Part shown: one piece after another, positions 12,929 to 24,709 of the stretch | How the letters are laid out: every line of letters starts with the position of its first letter | How positions within the stretch are numbered: the stretch's first letter is position 1 | Assembly: GCA_900708905.1 (NCBI GenBank) | Contig: CAADRB010000029.1 | Coordinates: forward strand, 1,024,978-1,088,977 | Direction of reading: 5' to 3' | From: Hymenolepis diminuta | Taxonomy: Eukaryota > Platyhelminthes > Cestoda > Cyclophyllidea > Hymenolepididae | Length of the DNA: 64,000 nt | Program-made: the position numbers and the translations under genes | The notes under the pieces: generated by a model | What the model was told of the DNA's origin: nothing | Database searches by the model: none | What the model saw: only the letters and a program-made list of their open reading frames with translations

Positions 12929-13663
12929 ATGGAGGTCATCGCAGGCAGAGACACAAATCTTCAATTGCTCTTAATTATAAGTCTTCTGATTTCACTTTGC
13001 TCATTATCCCAAGAGTCTCCCTTTGATATTGAAATTAAAGAGTTGACAAATTCATTCGTGCACGTGGATGCCGTTATTATTGCTAATGTAAAATTGCCAG
13101 AAAATACGCGTTTCCTTTGGTATTTCAGTCCTACCAGAGATCCAATCACCTGGATGCTTAAAGGTGTGGGAGAAAGCCTGGCTTTCGATTACTCACAAGC
13201 CGAAGTAAATGGACTGTTAAATCTCACGGTTATCTATCCAAATGGTGTTCGAGAATCAGTTTCACGTCCCATGCGAAAGTACCTGGAATTAGAAGTAGAT
13301 ATTTTCGCTAATGGTATGCTTCTTACTCGAGGCAGTCGAATATTCAAATTACCCATTCAAGAAGGCGAGGAGCTTGCATTTGAATGTCTCTTTCGTGGGA
13401 GTCCTATGAATGTCAAGATCCTTCTACCAAACGAGATGGAATGTCAGGATCAATCAATGGATGCTGGAATAGAATCTATCTCTGTGCGATGTGATAATCT
13501 GCGTTTTCAAAAAGGGCAATATGGTTGTGCAGGCCAGAGTGAAGATATGAAGCTGACAACATCTGTATTCCTCTATGGAAATGCTGCTCAATCAGTATCT
13601 ACGAACAGATTGACTCTTACTTCAATTCTCTTTTTATTAATGATCGCATGGTATGTAATGTGA
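12929..13663 (+). CDS. Secreted Ig-like protein, probably GPI-anchored (uncharacterised, intronless)
   Basis: This is a 244-residue single-exon protein. The ATG is preceded two codons earlier by an in-frame TGA (12923-12925), so the start is well supported. Residues 11-26 are strongly hydrophobic (L-Q-L-L-L-I-I-S-L-L-I-S-L), giving a signal peptide. The last 20 or so residues (T-S-I-L-F-L-L-M-I-A-W-Y-V-M) form a hydrophobic tail with no following charge, preceded by small polar residues, as in a GPI-attachment signal. The second half contains an E-C-L-F segment and, later, a K-G-Q-Y-G-C segment that resembles the B- and F-strand cysteines of an Ig domain. The first half has a W-Y-F beta-strand-like core without cysteines. 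N-L-T is a possible glycosylation site. I do not recognise a named family. A membrane-spanning tail is the main alternative to a GPI anchor. Confidence 0.72.
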   Translation: MEVIAGRDTNLQLLLIISLLISLCSLSQESPFDIEIKELTNSFVHVDAVIIANVKLPENTRFLWYFSPTRDPITWMLKGVGESLAFDYSQAEVNGLLNLTVIYPNGVRESVSRPMRKYLELEVDIFANGMLLTRGSRIFKLPIQEGEELAFECLFRGSPMNVKILLPNEMECQDQSMDAGIESISVRCDNLRFQKGQYGCAGQSEDMKLTTSVFLYGNAAQSVSTNRLTLTSILFLLMIAWYVM

Positions 13664-14096
13664 TAGTTGGACTCATATTCTTCCTTAATTTAGTTCTTTT
13701 TCTATCAGAATTTCATTTTTGTAAATATTATGTACACTCGTTGCTAGTGCTTGTGATTGGAATATTACAATGTAGCTTTATTATATTATTTAAATACCTA
13801 CTTTTGCTGAATCAAATTTACTTTAGACCCCTTATTAAATCGAAGAATTATTCTTATACTGTCTATAATGAAATTTATAATCTCTTTCCCCATTCTTTTA
13901 CAATGAATCTATCCCTACTTTTTCACTATTCAACTCTTGGTTTTACTATTACAATGCACTTATTAGTATGGCTAGAGTTGCTGGTAGAGTTACAAAACGC
14001 TTTTTTAAAAGTCCTTCCTGGTAGTACACGTATTCTGTTTTATTGAACGGGAGGGAGATGTGTCAGCAATGAGAAAATTTATATTTCACATGCGAA

Positions 14097-14102
14097 AATA
14101 AA
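14097..14102 (+). terminator. Poly(A) signal of the Ig-like gene
   Basis: Canonical AATAAA 434 bp after the stop codon, the first good match in a plausible 3' UTR. The open frame at 13648-14046 in between is AT-rich, hydrophobic and overlaps the stop, and is more likely UTR. Confidence 0.45.
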
Positions 14103-17100
14103 TTGTATATTTATTTGAAAGCATATATATTTGGAATGGACTTGAAATCCATTGAAAATTATCTAGTGATGGATCAGTAATAATATACAGATCTTAGAGT
14201 TTTAATCAGGCTAAAATGTGCATTTTACCCAAGATAAGTGTCAATTCCTTCGAGTTAAAAAAAGTACAACAAATAATGTTGTGTGTTAGTATCAAGTATT
14301 TCCTAAGTCCGGATTTGAATTTAAAGTCACAAGAATGTTGACCGTTTTCATACACTATTTGTAAGCTAAATTATCTTCTTTCGATAAACCCTTTTTACTA
14401 ATAAAAGATAAAACACTCGTTCACTTAGTTTACGGATCAGGACTTTTAACCTTGCCCTAATAATTTATTCAAATACATTTGAGTACTTAATTTATTAATT
14501 TTCACTATAAATTATTCCATTATCAATGACAATTAAGCTGATATTTTTTCATTCTCAATACCTATCGTAGTAAAGTGGTTTGTCGTATAAAATCCTTTAC
14601 CTAGGCCAACGTTTATTTGTTTCAGTGAAATTCTGAAGATCGCGGTAGATCTCAAATCCATGAAAGCTAAAATTTACCTTTTAATAATGATCTAGCAAAA
14701 CATACTTTGTTCTCTCAAACATTTATTGAAAATTTTGATAAGAAATGGTATAAATAGGCATTACTGTAAGTCTCCTATCAAATTTGAAAATAATACTTAA
14801 AATGCAGATAAGAGATGCTCCGTATATTCAGATTAGTCAATTAGCCAATAGTATTTGGCGATATATTTTACATATATACGTTCTGGGACCTTGGAAACAA
14901 ATTCTGATAGATAAAATATTGAGTATTACCCATTGGACAAAAAAATATACGACCCGAATCCGAAAAGACTTTTGATATTCTTTCTTTATCCACAGCTTCA
15001 ATCCGATTCACTCTCCCTAACCCCTTACTAGATTAATTTATTGTACTGTGATTTCAGACCCTTAAAATTTTGATAATTCTTGCCCTGCAGTCGGCAATAA
15101 TAGATCTCTCTTACCATTATTTTGTTTACATACATTAAAATTTCTGAATGCCATACTAAATAGAACTTGTAATAAGATAGCCTAATAGAGTGTGCGTAAT
15201 TTGATCTCAGATTAATAGTCATTGTGATTATTCATCGGTAACTGTCGGCTTCTTATCTAATAAGCAGCTGCACTGAAAAAATCGGTCTCAATTATAATGC
15301 AATTTCGATGCCCAAAGCAAATATTAAATTTAAGGAAATTCGGTTAACAAGTTAGCTTGAGTTTTCTGATCTGAGCTATTCCTCTCAATCAATTAACACG
15401 GTAATTGTATATCCTTATAAATTTCAAGCTTAATGGGGAAGCGTTTTCTTGCATTCAGTTTAGGAATAAGTGTAGAATAGTGGAGAAACTTGAATTCCTT
15501 TACTCCTTTATTAGCCGGACTTAACCAGTGCGGCTGGCAATCCCACGCACTGGATGTGAATTGATGAACATTGGACCCCTTGACCTCTGACATGTAGGCG
15601 TGCAAGCCGACCACTCACCATTAGTTCACAAAGCGCGACATAATGTACAGAATTAGATAAAATTATGTACGACGTATGGCTGAAAGTTTCGTTCTTTCTA
15701 TTAACAGCAATAGAACAATGAAAGCTATAGAAGTTGTCTAAAATCGATCAGACAGATGGCGTATCATCGTCAAGTGAATTTTTGACATTTTATGCTTCCG
15801 GCATGCCCTTTTATCAAAAAGTAAATCAACTCCAGTTTGCATTATTACAATATAAATGATAAGACTAAAGTATCTGGTAATTTTAGCCTCCAAGTGAAGA
15901 TGACTGGATCTTCAGTGGAAGCTAGCTATCTTAAGCCGAAAAACGGGAGGAACAAATTGGGCGTAAAAAAATTAGGATTTACTGTACCATTTACATACAT
16001 CGGCCTCTGACTTCCTCAACGGACACCAGAGCGCTGAATCATGCATTAAAATTTTATAAGGTCATCAATTTACGTAAATAGCTACCAGGGTATAAATTAA
16101 AATGCTGATTTTTCATCTTTTTATCTGATAATTAAATAAATCAAGCCATAACTTAAAAAGAGAACTGCAATCTCTATATTGAGGGGAAAGAAATATTAAA
16201 AATACCCAACGAAAATCATAATGCAAAAACTGACTAAACCATATTTCCTATAATATACATTTTACAACGCGTAAGCAGGAATTAAACTTGTTGAAGTAGG
16301 TCAGAGTTACATCTTAGTAAGTATTGAAATTTTAGGTTATTTCTAGTGCCATTGCGTTTCGTTTCCATTTCACATTCTGTTGAATTTTCTAGAGGTACAG
16401 CAGGATAAAACTAGAGTCGACAGACGTATGACTACTAATATTAAGAAGGTAAAAGTCTCAAGACTTTAATAGTACTTTAATGAGAAGCGACGGAGCGGTT
16501 ATAAGGACGGAAGGTGTGTGAGAATTTGAAGATGGAAGTTGACAGGAGGAGCTTTCTAGAGGATCTGGTTGTGGGAGTCGCCGTTAAAGACTGAATAGTA
16601 CATAGACGGGTGGTTGTGCGTAGAAAACCGGTGCGTCGCAGACTGATATGATTAAAACTGAGGTATTAGGAGGTATCTAATTGGTAAAGATTATTAGAAC
16701 AGTTAAAAATAGTGTGAAATCAGGCTGGAATTTCAGGAGTAAACACATGATCATCAAAAAGTTACCAAGGAAAAGTGTTGTGTAACGACACCTTGAGTTA
16801 CTCTAAGAGTATGATAAACGTTCATGGCGATAGGATCGTGCCGATGAATAACGGATCCGGTAACTGACTAGCCGTACAAAAAACAAATTCGGAATCTTAA
16901 CATCAATTAATGATACTAGCGCTAAAATATTTAAAATATATCGTATTTCAAACCTACCAAATTATTGTCCTCGAAAACATACAATGAAGATTAAAATTAT
17001 GCGTTGATCACTTTCTTGCATTTTTTGTTACTACATCTTATCTACAAATAAAAAGTGGTTGGGGAGAATTTTGGTTTGCCAAGAAAGCTACTCACTAAAG

Positions 17101-20100
17101 TCATAAGAAAACAGCGTCTTTATCACTCTAGCTAGGAATATTTAGTCTATGGAAGGTCAGTAGTTTTTGCATGAAAGAGACACTTATTAAGGAACATGCA
17201 TTTCTACATTGTAGCACACGAGCGCACTGATAAACGATTTTCTCATGGACGCACTTACGAGGTCATCGACGCAATTGCCTACTCTCAATAAATACGGCAT
17301 CTAATCATAGTGCATTTAAGTGTTTTAGTCAGTTATTGCGCTGAGATCATATTCGAAGTCAAATTCTGCCTTTAGAAGGCAAATAATAAGTGGGGAAAGA
17401 TATTTTCACCAACTCATTTATAAAGTTATCTACAATTAAGTATTAGCTATATGCTCATCAAATATTATGAATTGTTCTTTTAAACCACTACAACCTAATT
17501 AAATCGATCGCGTTGCGCAGACTACATGCAACACAGAAGAACAGAAAATAATCCATCCTATTTGACAAACGGTCACTTCGTCAATAATCGAAAAGAAAAA
17601 AACTATAATTCTATATCAATAAATTTGTCAATCTCAGCAAAATAAGTAAAAAGGAGCTTTATTTCTCCACTATTTTCTAAGTGAGCATTAAATTTAAGCA
17701 TTTAACAATATGTGCTTCCATTATTTGAGTTATAAGTCCCAAGAAATGGCCGTTTACCTTGTACCAACTGACTAATTCAGCTAGACTCAATGGTCGCAAT
17801 ATAGCAATGATGGTCAAATCGGCACCATCATCCTTAACAGTCAAATTTTATGGCTTGAGAAATACAACTTCTATAATTGAAAAAACTGACAAAAACTCGT
17901 TTGTGAGATGTATCATTACGGAAGGAAGTCGTCAAATAAAGCTCAAGGTCTTGAAAATTTGTTTCGTCTCCGAATGATTAATTTCCCTCAGTTGGTTTCT
18001 AAGTAGCGAATATTCCTCATCTATATTTGTGGGTACTTAGTTCCAGCAAACTTGGGAGTTAGTCGGTGTACTGATCTTCAAAATAAACAAGGTATGCAAT
18101 TAAATTTACACTTTGTTAAGTTAATAGTGCGTATTTTAATTATTACACTTCTGTCTTATATATCTCCCGGTCCGGGCCACGTGTAGCCTAGCAATATTGC
18201 AACACATCAAGCGGAAGAAAGTAAGATTACCAGTATTACAACAGTGAATAAAAGTCTCACTTTACAAAAGATTGCGGATCTTGAAAACTGGTATTCTGTG
18301 CAGCTAAAGGACTAGGATTTGGTGGCAAGATCTAATTTACTACATATTATGATTGTGAGATAATTAAGAAGAAATTTAAATTTCTCACATGTACATATAT
18401 ATATATATTAAATATTTTCTTTCCATTCACCTTCCTTTATCAAAGTGAAGACTTTTGCTAAAACAATTATTTAAATAAAATGTTTTTGCACTTTTAAATT
18501 TTGCTGAACATTTTCTCAACTACTGAGCCACATGTTAATTTTTATCAGTACTAAATTGTAGTTACTTCTTGAAATAAGCATTTAATTTTTCACATGTGGC
18601 CTTTCAGTAAATGTTTATTTAATCGTAATTTAAGAATTTCTTTCACAGGGAAAACTGTTAATCATAAAAACGTAAGTTCACTCGTATAGGAAGTTGGAGG
18701 CGAAAAACCCGAAAACGAAGAAATTAAAATTGCAATTTATTTTAATTAGTGTTAAGCCTCCTACACCGCTGCATGGTGAGTCCTATCCAGTTCTACAAGA
18801 AATGTATTTAAATAAAATATATTTTAGTTTGTAGCTACTCACTCCCTAGCATAGTAAGAATTATTTACATGTTCATATAGTGAAAATATGTTGAAAAAAT
18901 TTCATTTAATATGCTTAACACCTTAATTAGAAGTGTGATTTCTCGATCGAGAGCCCCTAGCATAGTATTTCAGAATGGCTTTAGAATTGGTTGCTAGAAG
19001 CAAAAGTTCCACAGCTGTCCGTTTGGGGACCTATTTTGAAAGCATAGAAGCCTATTCAGGTAGTTGAAAAAATTAGTTTCATCTAGAATGAAAAAAGCAT
19101 ATTAAAGAGGATGAAGTGGATGCTGCACAAATAAGCTTTCTTTGCTAAACCTCAGTAAACCCTTAAGAAGTCCTCTAGCTTTTAGCAAAGTCCTACGGTA
19201 TAAATTTGTCTCTGATATTAGCTAGGCTATGTCCAGCACACCAAGAACAAAGAAGGTGATGAGTGGAGAGAAAGAGCTTATGGCTCAACTATGGCTCACT
19301 CATAAAAGGTTAGCCATTAAATGAAAACTATGCTACGTTGCAGGGGCATTGATCGGTGATTGGTTGGGAAGGCCTCTGCATGCACGTCTGCACTTGCTGG
19401 ATACGGGATCGGTTGCACACTCGCCCATTAAATACGACTGCTAATACTACTGTTGTTTGCAGAAAGTTGTGCACATATTGTAGTTATTTAAAGGCCACTT
19501 TGAAAAATAGTACCGATTAAAATAATACGCGCAAAATAATGTAAAGATAATTAAGGTTGGTCTGCAAATTTATAATTATTTAATTTAATCAAATTACGAA
19601 TTTAAGCCAACATCCGATTGAAATATGCATAAGAAGAGTTTAAAATTTTTCCTGATATATCGCTCAGTTAATTTGTTTTAAAAGAGAAATTTTCTCAAAT
19701 AACGCAGTAGTGTTTATCTTGTTATTGAGACTGTAAATTTGTTTCCCTGCTCTCATTTCCATACGCAGACACTGAAACTGAATCGAGCTGAATTTGATTC
19801 AACCAAAAGATTTATTTACAAAAATAGTAGAAAGCTTATATTTTGACAACTCGGATAATAAATAATGTATTAATGATTTTTTTCTAAGAGATCTAACAAT
19901 TTATATTTTCATCTGGGGTGCTTAAAATAGAAGGAACTTACTTCGCTGTAGATCACAAAATTAATTCGACAAAATAAAACAATAAAAATCAAATATAATT
20001 TATTTAGTCCATTTGATCAACAAAATTGATCTGCTATTGTTAATATTACGAACACGATACGGATACAAAGATACACGGCTTTAAATATGGGGAGGAAAGT

Positions 20101-23100
20101 AAAATATGTCCTTTTAAAAAGTAAGGGTATCTCTGTAGCTCGAGATTTAATTTAACTTTAGCTTCAGCAGGATGCTCGAGAAGTTCAGTTTTGTTTGAGG
20201 TTAGCGGTCCAATTCATAAAAATAAAATCGGAGAAGAAACAAGAGTTGTAATTTCCATCATGAGTCATAGTATATTCACCTTTTGAATTCCTTCAGTACC
20301 GTTTTCTACTTCAATTTAGCTAATTCATTTTTCAGTTTGTTTCATATCGGCCAATTTTACCAAAAACATATTTCGATTGCAGAACTAGTTTCTGATTTTA
20401 AGTAATTATATGGTAAACGTAAGGCATTCTGTTTCTTCATTTTTGAAATAAATCTGAAATAAAAAAACAGATAGTGGTTAAATTTATTAAAGTCTTTCAG
20501 GTATGCCTCCATGTCTCATTCTCTAAAAGATATTTACTTGTTAATCACTTCTCCGTCAAATATTATTACCAATAAAGAAGAAAATTGGTCCTTTAATTTA
20601 GACTTCATAAACCACGTTATATTTCATAACTTTTATTTTACTGAGTGTTGATGATTCTGACAGAAAATCAAGTTCGGGTTTCATTTTATTAAAGGTCTAT
20701 GATTCTCTTCCAGTTAGAAATTATATACATATTTTTTAATGAAAGGTCTCCTCGAAATTTGTTACTTAATCAGCATAAATGTAAATAGAAGAGAGATTTA
20801 GTTGATCTTAGGTATCATTTTGTTTATACATATCCGAATAAATGTCATTGAATAAATGGAGCAAACTTTAAGGCTAGAAGAACGAAGAAAGTGCTGAGGA
20901 CTTATTATCTTACCCCTGAACCACAGATATCTAATTAATACTTGATGATGATGACAATAACAATAATAATTAACGATTTTCATAGGAAATTATTTTCAAA
21001 TATGGCAGTCAGTTACATCCAAATAGTTATATTATGTTCATTTATAAAGTGTTAAAGATATCTTTCCGCTATCTTTTTAGGTTTGATTAATTCAAATATA
21101 CACCAAATTTAAACGCAAATATGTTTTCATTCGACATTTTAGGTTATTATATATGAATTTTTCCACAACCCATGAATTTCCATTAATTTTTTAATTCACT
21201 GAAATCTTTTGGAATTTCTCTTCTTCTCTCAATGAAAACGAATTATTGATGGATGACATCATCTGCAGAATCACGTCATCTGATATTTATTTGACACGGT
21301 GCACATAACAAGAACGGTAGGAAAAATTATGTGTACACAGTTATATGGCTAAAAATGTAATTATTAATTTCCTTAAGATTACAGATACCCTATATATCAA
21401 AACGGACATGCAATACATGCTTGAAAAAAACAACAAATTTATTAGTCTAAAAGAGGAAGAGTATTGCTGAGGAGCATTTAATTGACATTCTGATCGTTAA
21501 TCATGTTTTTTCCCTATTAGACTTTTTAATTAATTGATTCTACTAACTGACATAAATTTATTGGTCAAAATTTGATGCTTAAGTGGGAGTTTCTACATTA
21601 TTAGTTACCCATGGAAAGCCAACGTCTTATAATTTTTCATCCTGGGGAACATCTGAACGCTGGAACAGTAAAGCAATTCAGCAAGAGTTAAGAGAAGGAG
21701 ATCGATTAGAAGTGGAAAACAGAGTCGCGGTATCAAAAGATTTTTCCAAAATTTGAACCTAGGTTCACCTTGAAAACTTTTTACTCCTAGAGTGTAGTCG
21801 AATACTTCAGATTTTAACGTTCGTTTTTCCGAATTTGTCTCCTATTTCCTCATTATATTTGTGTTATCGGGGTTCAGAACTTATTTCCCTAACAGGGATG
21901 GTTGTCATACCACTTTAAAACACTTTCTTCTAATAGTTAAGATACTGACAGGATGACAGGGGTTAGCACGATTTTCAGCAAAGCAGATCTCAAAGGAGTT
22001 CACTTATGGTGAACTCTATGAACATAGGTAAAATTTTTTTCAACGTTTGTTTTTCACTAATCTGAGCTTAATGAAGTTTTTCAATGGTATTCTGAATAGA
22101 GTTTGAAATTCTATGTTTAAGCGGCATTTTTACAAGAATAAATTCGTGCTATTATAAAGTTGTCAAATATGAGTCATATTTGAAATATTTGAATCATAAA
22201 AGGTCTTTGAGCAAACCCTTTGAGGTCCAGATATCGATTTGGTTTTGTTATTAGCTACTGCAAGGCACACTTGAGTTTCTTGCAAACGTTGAAAATATTC
22301 TTTGAAAACGGAGCCTTTTTTCACAATGCCGTATTTAGATGGACAATCCTAAGTAGGCTTATAAATTATGTGTATTTGAGGAAATTCAAATCCCATTGGT
22401 TTCAATTTGTATGGAAGCATTAATTTGGCTAAAACTTTCCTTAGTTATAGGATATACCCAATACGGAGAAATTTCATCCATTGCTACACATCAGTTCATT
22501 AGGCGACACGGTGGGCTATCAATCACAGTGATTCGGTTGAATTTGATTTAATTGGATTCACAAAATGGGGTTGAACGCTATGTAAATGGCAACAAATTTA
22601 AATTACAGAATTGAGAATTAATAATAATAGCCACTCTCAGTTAAAGGTCAAACTACCGCCGAATCGATGACAGCATTTTTGTCCTTTATCGGCAGACTAT
22701 CAAAACGCCAGGAACTGAGGCGCCGCATGCCTTTAAATAATGATAAGGATGACGGAGTATGCAGATTGCCTGCGAGGTACATACTTTTTTATCGACAGTG
22801 AGCCACAATTTATGATTACCAACGTCCTAGCATAAACAAGAGCTTATAGTTCTTTTACTATGAAATACCTAGAAAGTGTCTAGTAATTTATGCTTTTTTA
22901 TAATTATACTCTTAATATCTCGGTCAGTCAACAATTCATGGATTCGTAAATATCACAGACATGCTTCATTAGCAACTCTGTTATGTTCTGATTCTTACTG
23001 AAAAGAAATCCAAAGAATACCTTGAAACGAATGTAACCTTGTGTTTGAATGAAATTTCCGTAGCAACACCCTGAGAAAAGCCTAAATTTAATGTGTCCGG

Positions 23101-24682
23101 ATGTTTACATTATGTTGTATTATGGAATTCTTAGAATTAACCGTAGCTAATCTGCTGATTCCTATTTAATTAATTTTTAAATAGTCAGAAACAAAGTTAA
23201 ATAAATATTTTTCATCTAATTTCAATGTTTCTTTTATGATGTGGGACGTAACATAGAAAGAATGACACTAGAACAGTTCGAAGGTGGCTGGGAAAGCCAT
23301 CTTCATATGTTGATACAAACATTTAGTTTATACGCCAATTTTTTCTTGAGACGTCAGTCACTTCCGATCGTCCATTTCTGTCGTGGTGATTGACTATTGT
23401 GTGAGTATCAATGTGCACACTCGGGTGCTCATTGCGGGATGCTGCCTAAAAAATTTTCCCCACCTTTCATTAGTCTTTGTAATGTAGGTTTTCCTTCATA
23501 AAAAGATGGCAGACACACAGGTCAATTCTAGCTGGGAAGCAGGACATCAGACTAGTCGTCCGCTCAGTAGCGAGTCCGCTGCTATTATGAGACATTTAAT
23601 CAAACAGAGATGACATGGTGGGGGTTTATATCCATTGGGGTCACTACACACTAAGATAAACACAAGGCTGTGATAATTGGATCGATTAGACGTCGCATTA
23701 AAGACATAGGGGACCAGCAGGAGGGAACGAATAAGGGTGATTTGTCAGAGCAGGCTATCTCAAGTAAGGACAGTTGGATCGGCACACGACAGTCATTACA
23801 AGTGTGATAATGTGAGCTATGGTGGCTTTACACTAAGTTATTTTTATGAAAAGGTTGTGAACGCGAATGAATGGCAATAAATAGTTGAAAAGGCGTGAAC
23901 TAATCAGCATAGATTTTGAGTTATAGCCAATTTATCCATAAGCACCAATTGCGGTTGCCATATGCCCATCAACGTCGGTTAGTCAAATGTAATTTGTACG
24001 ATTTTTCACCCTAAGATTTTCTAGACTATCTCTATCTAAAAATTTTTATTCTAATAGAATGGAAAATACGTCAAATGTAGAACTTTGACGATCCTTTCAG
24101 TAAATGATATTATTATTTTTTTTTGGAAAAAGTTGTGCTTGGAAAGGATTATCGTTTTATTCTGTCTGAGATTATACTAAACACAAGGTCAGATCAATTT
24201 GACCTCAAAGTTATTTATATATGTGTAAAGAAGGCAGGTACTCTGACATCAAAATCTAGTATGGTCGCGTAGTGTTCTGAAAAAAGGTGACCGAGCCAAC
24301 TTAATACAGATTATGGACAACTAACTGATAATTATAAATATTGTGTGGAAAGATTTTTATTGAAATGATTCCAAAATAGCCATCTGTGCTAATTAAACAT
24401 ACTTAATTGTTAATTGGATTTTATAAAGCAGTTCAATAAAACGTTTAAGAGATCATATAGATTTAAATGTAAATTTAATTTCTTTAAAAGCGGAAGTTGA
24501 AGATCAGTTGTCTTATATTTTAAAATCAAATAAGATAATTTAATTACAATTTTCAAAAGGCAGCACGCAGAGTGCAGTTAAAGGGAACATTTAATCGAAA
24601 CCACTTTTGGACGGACTTCAGTAATGCGACTTATATGCATCCCATTGCAAGGGTAACAGGGTAATTCTTTCTAGTAAATGTA
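14103..24682. other. Gene-poor region between the Ig-like gene and the EGF/TSP1 gene
   Basis: I see no supportable gene, RNA gene or transposon over about 10.5 kb. The background is AT-rich. GC-richer blocks interrupt it at about 15480-15620, 16470-16870, 19230-19460, 22640-22780 and 23340-23990. Short open frames (for example 17759-17977 and 22220-22423) show no domain and no consistent splice sites. Some of the 5' end or promoter of the EGF/TSP1 gene may fall here. Confidence 0.5.
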
Positions 24683-24709
24683 ATGGAGGAGGTGAATTTT
24701 TGTGTAAAG
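24683..24709 (+). CDS. Candidate first coding exon of the EGF/TSP1 membrane protein
   Basis: Nine codons (M-E-E-V-N-F-C-V-K) end in an ideal AAG|GTGAGT donor in phase 0, exactly the phase needed by the acceptor at 26602. Joined, they give a short N-region before a hydrophobic core that works as a signal peptide. This is the best candidate I found upstream. The two glutamates are unusual for a signal peptide, and a more distant start exon is possible. Confidence 0.35.

Noticed and set aside
13648..14046. 132-codon hydrophobic open frame overlapping the stop of the Ig-like gene
   Set aside because: AT-rich with Leu/Phe/Ile-heavy random-like composition; best read as 3' UTR.
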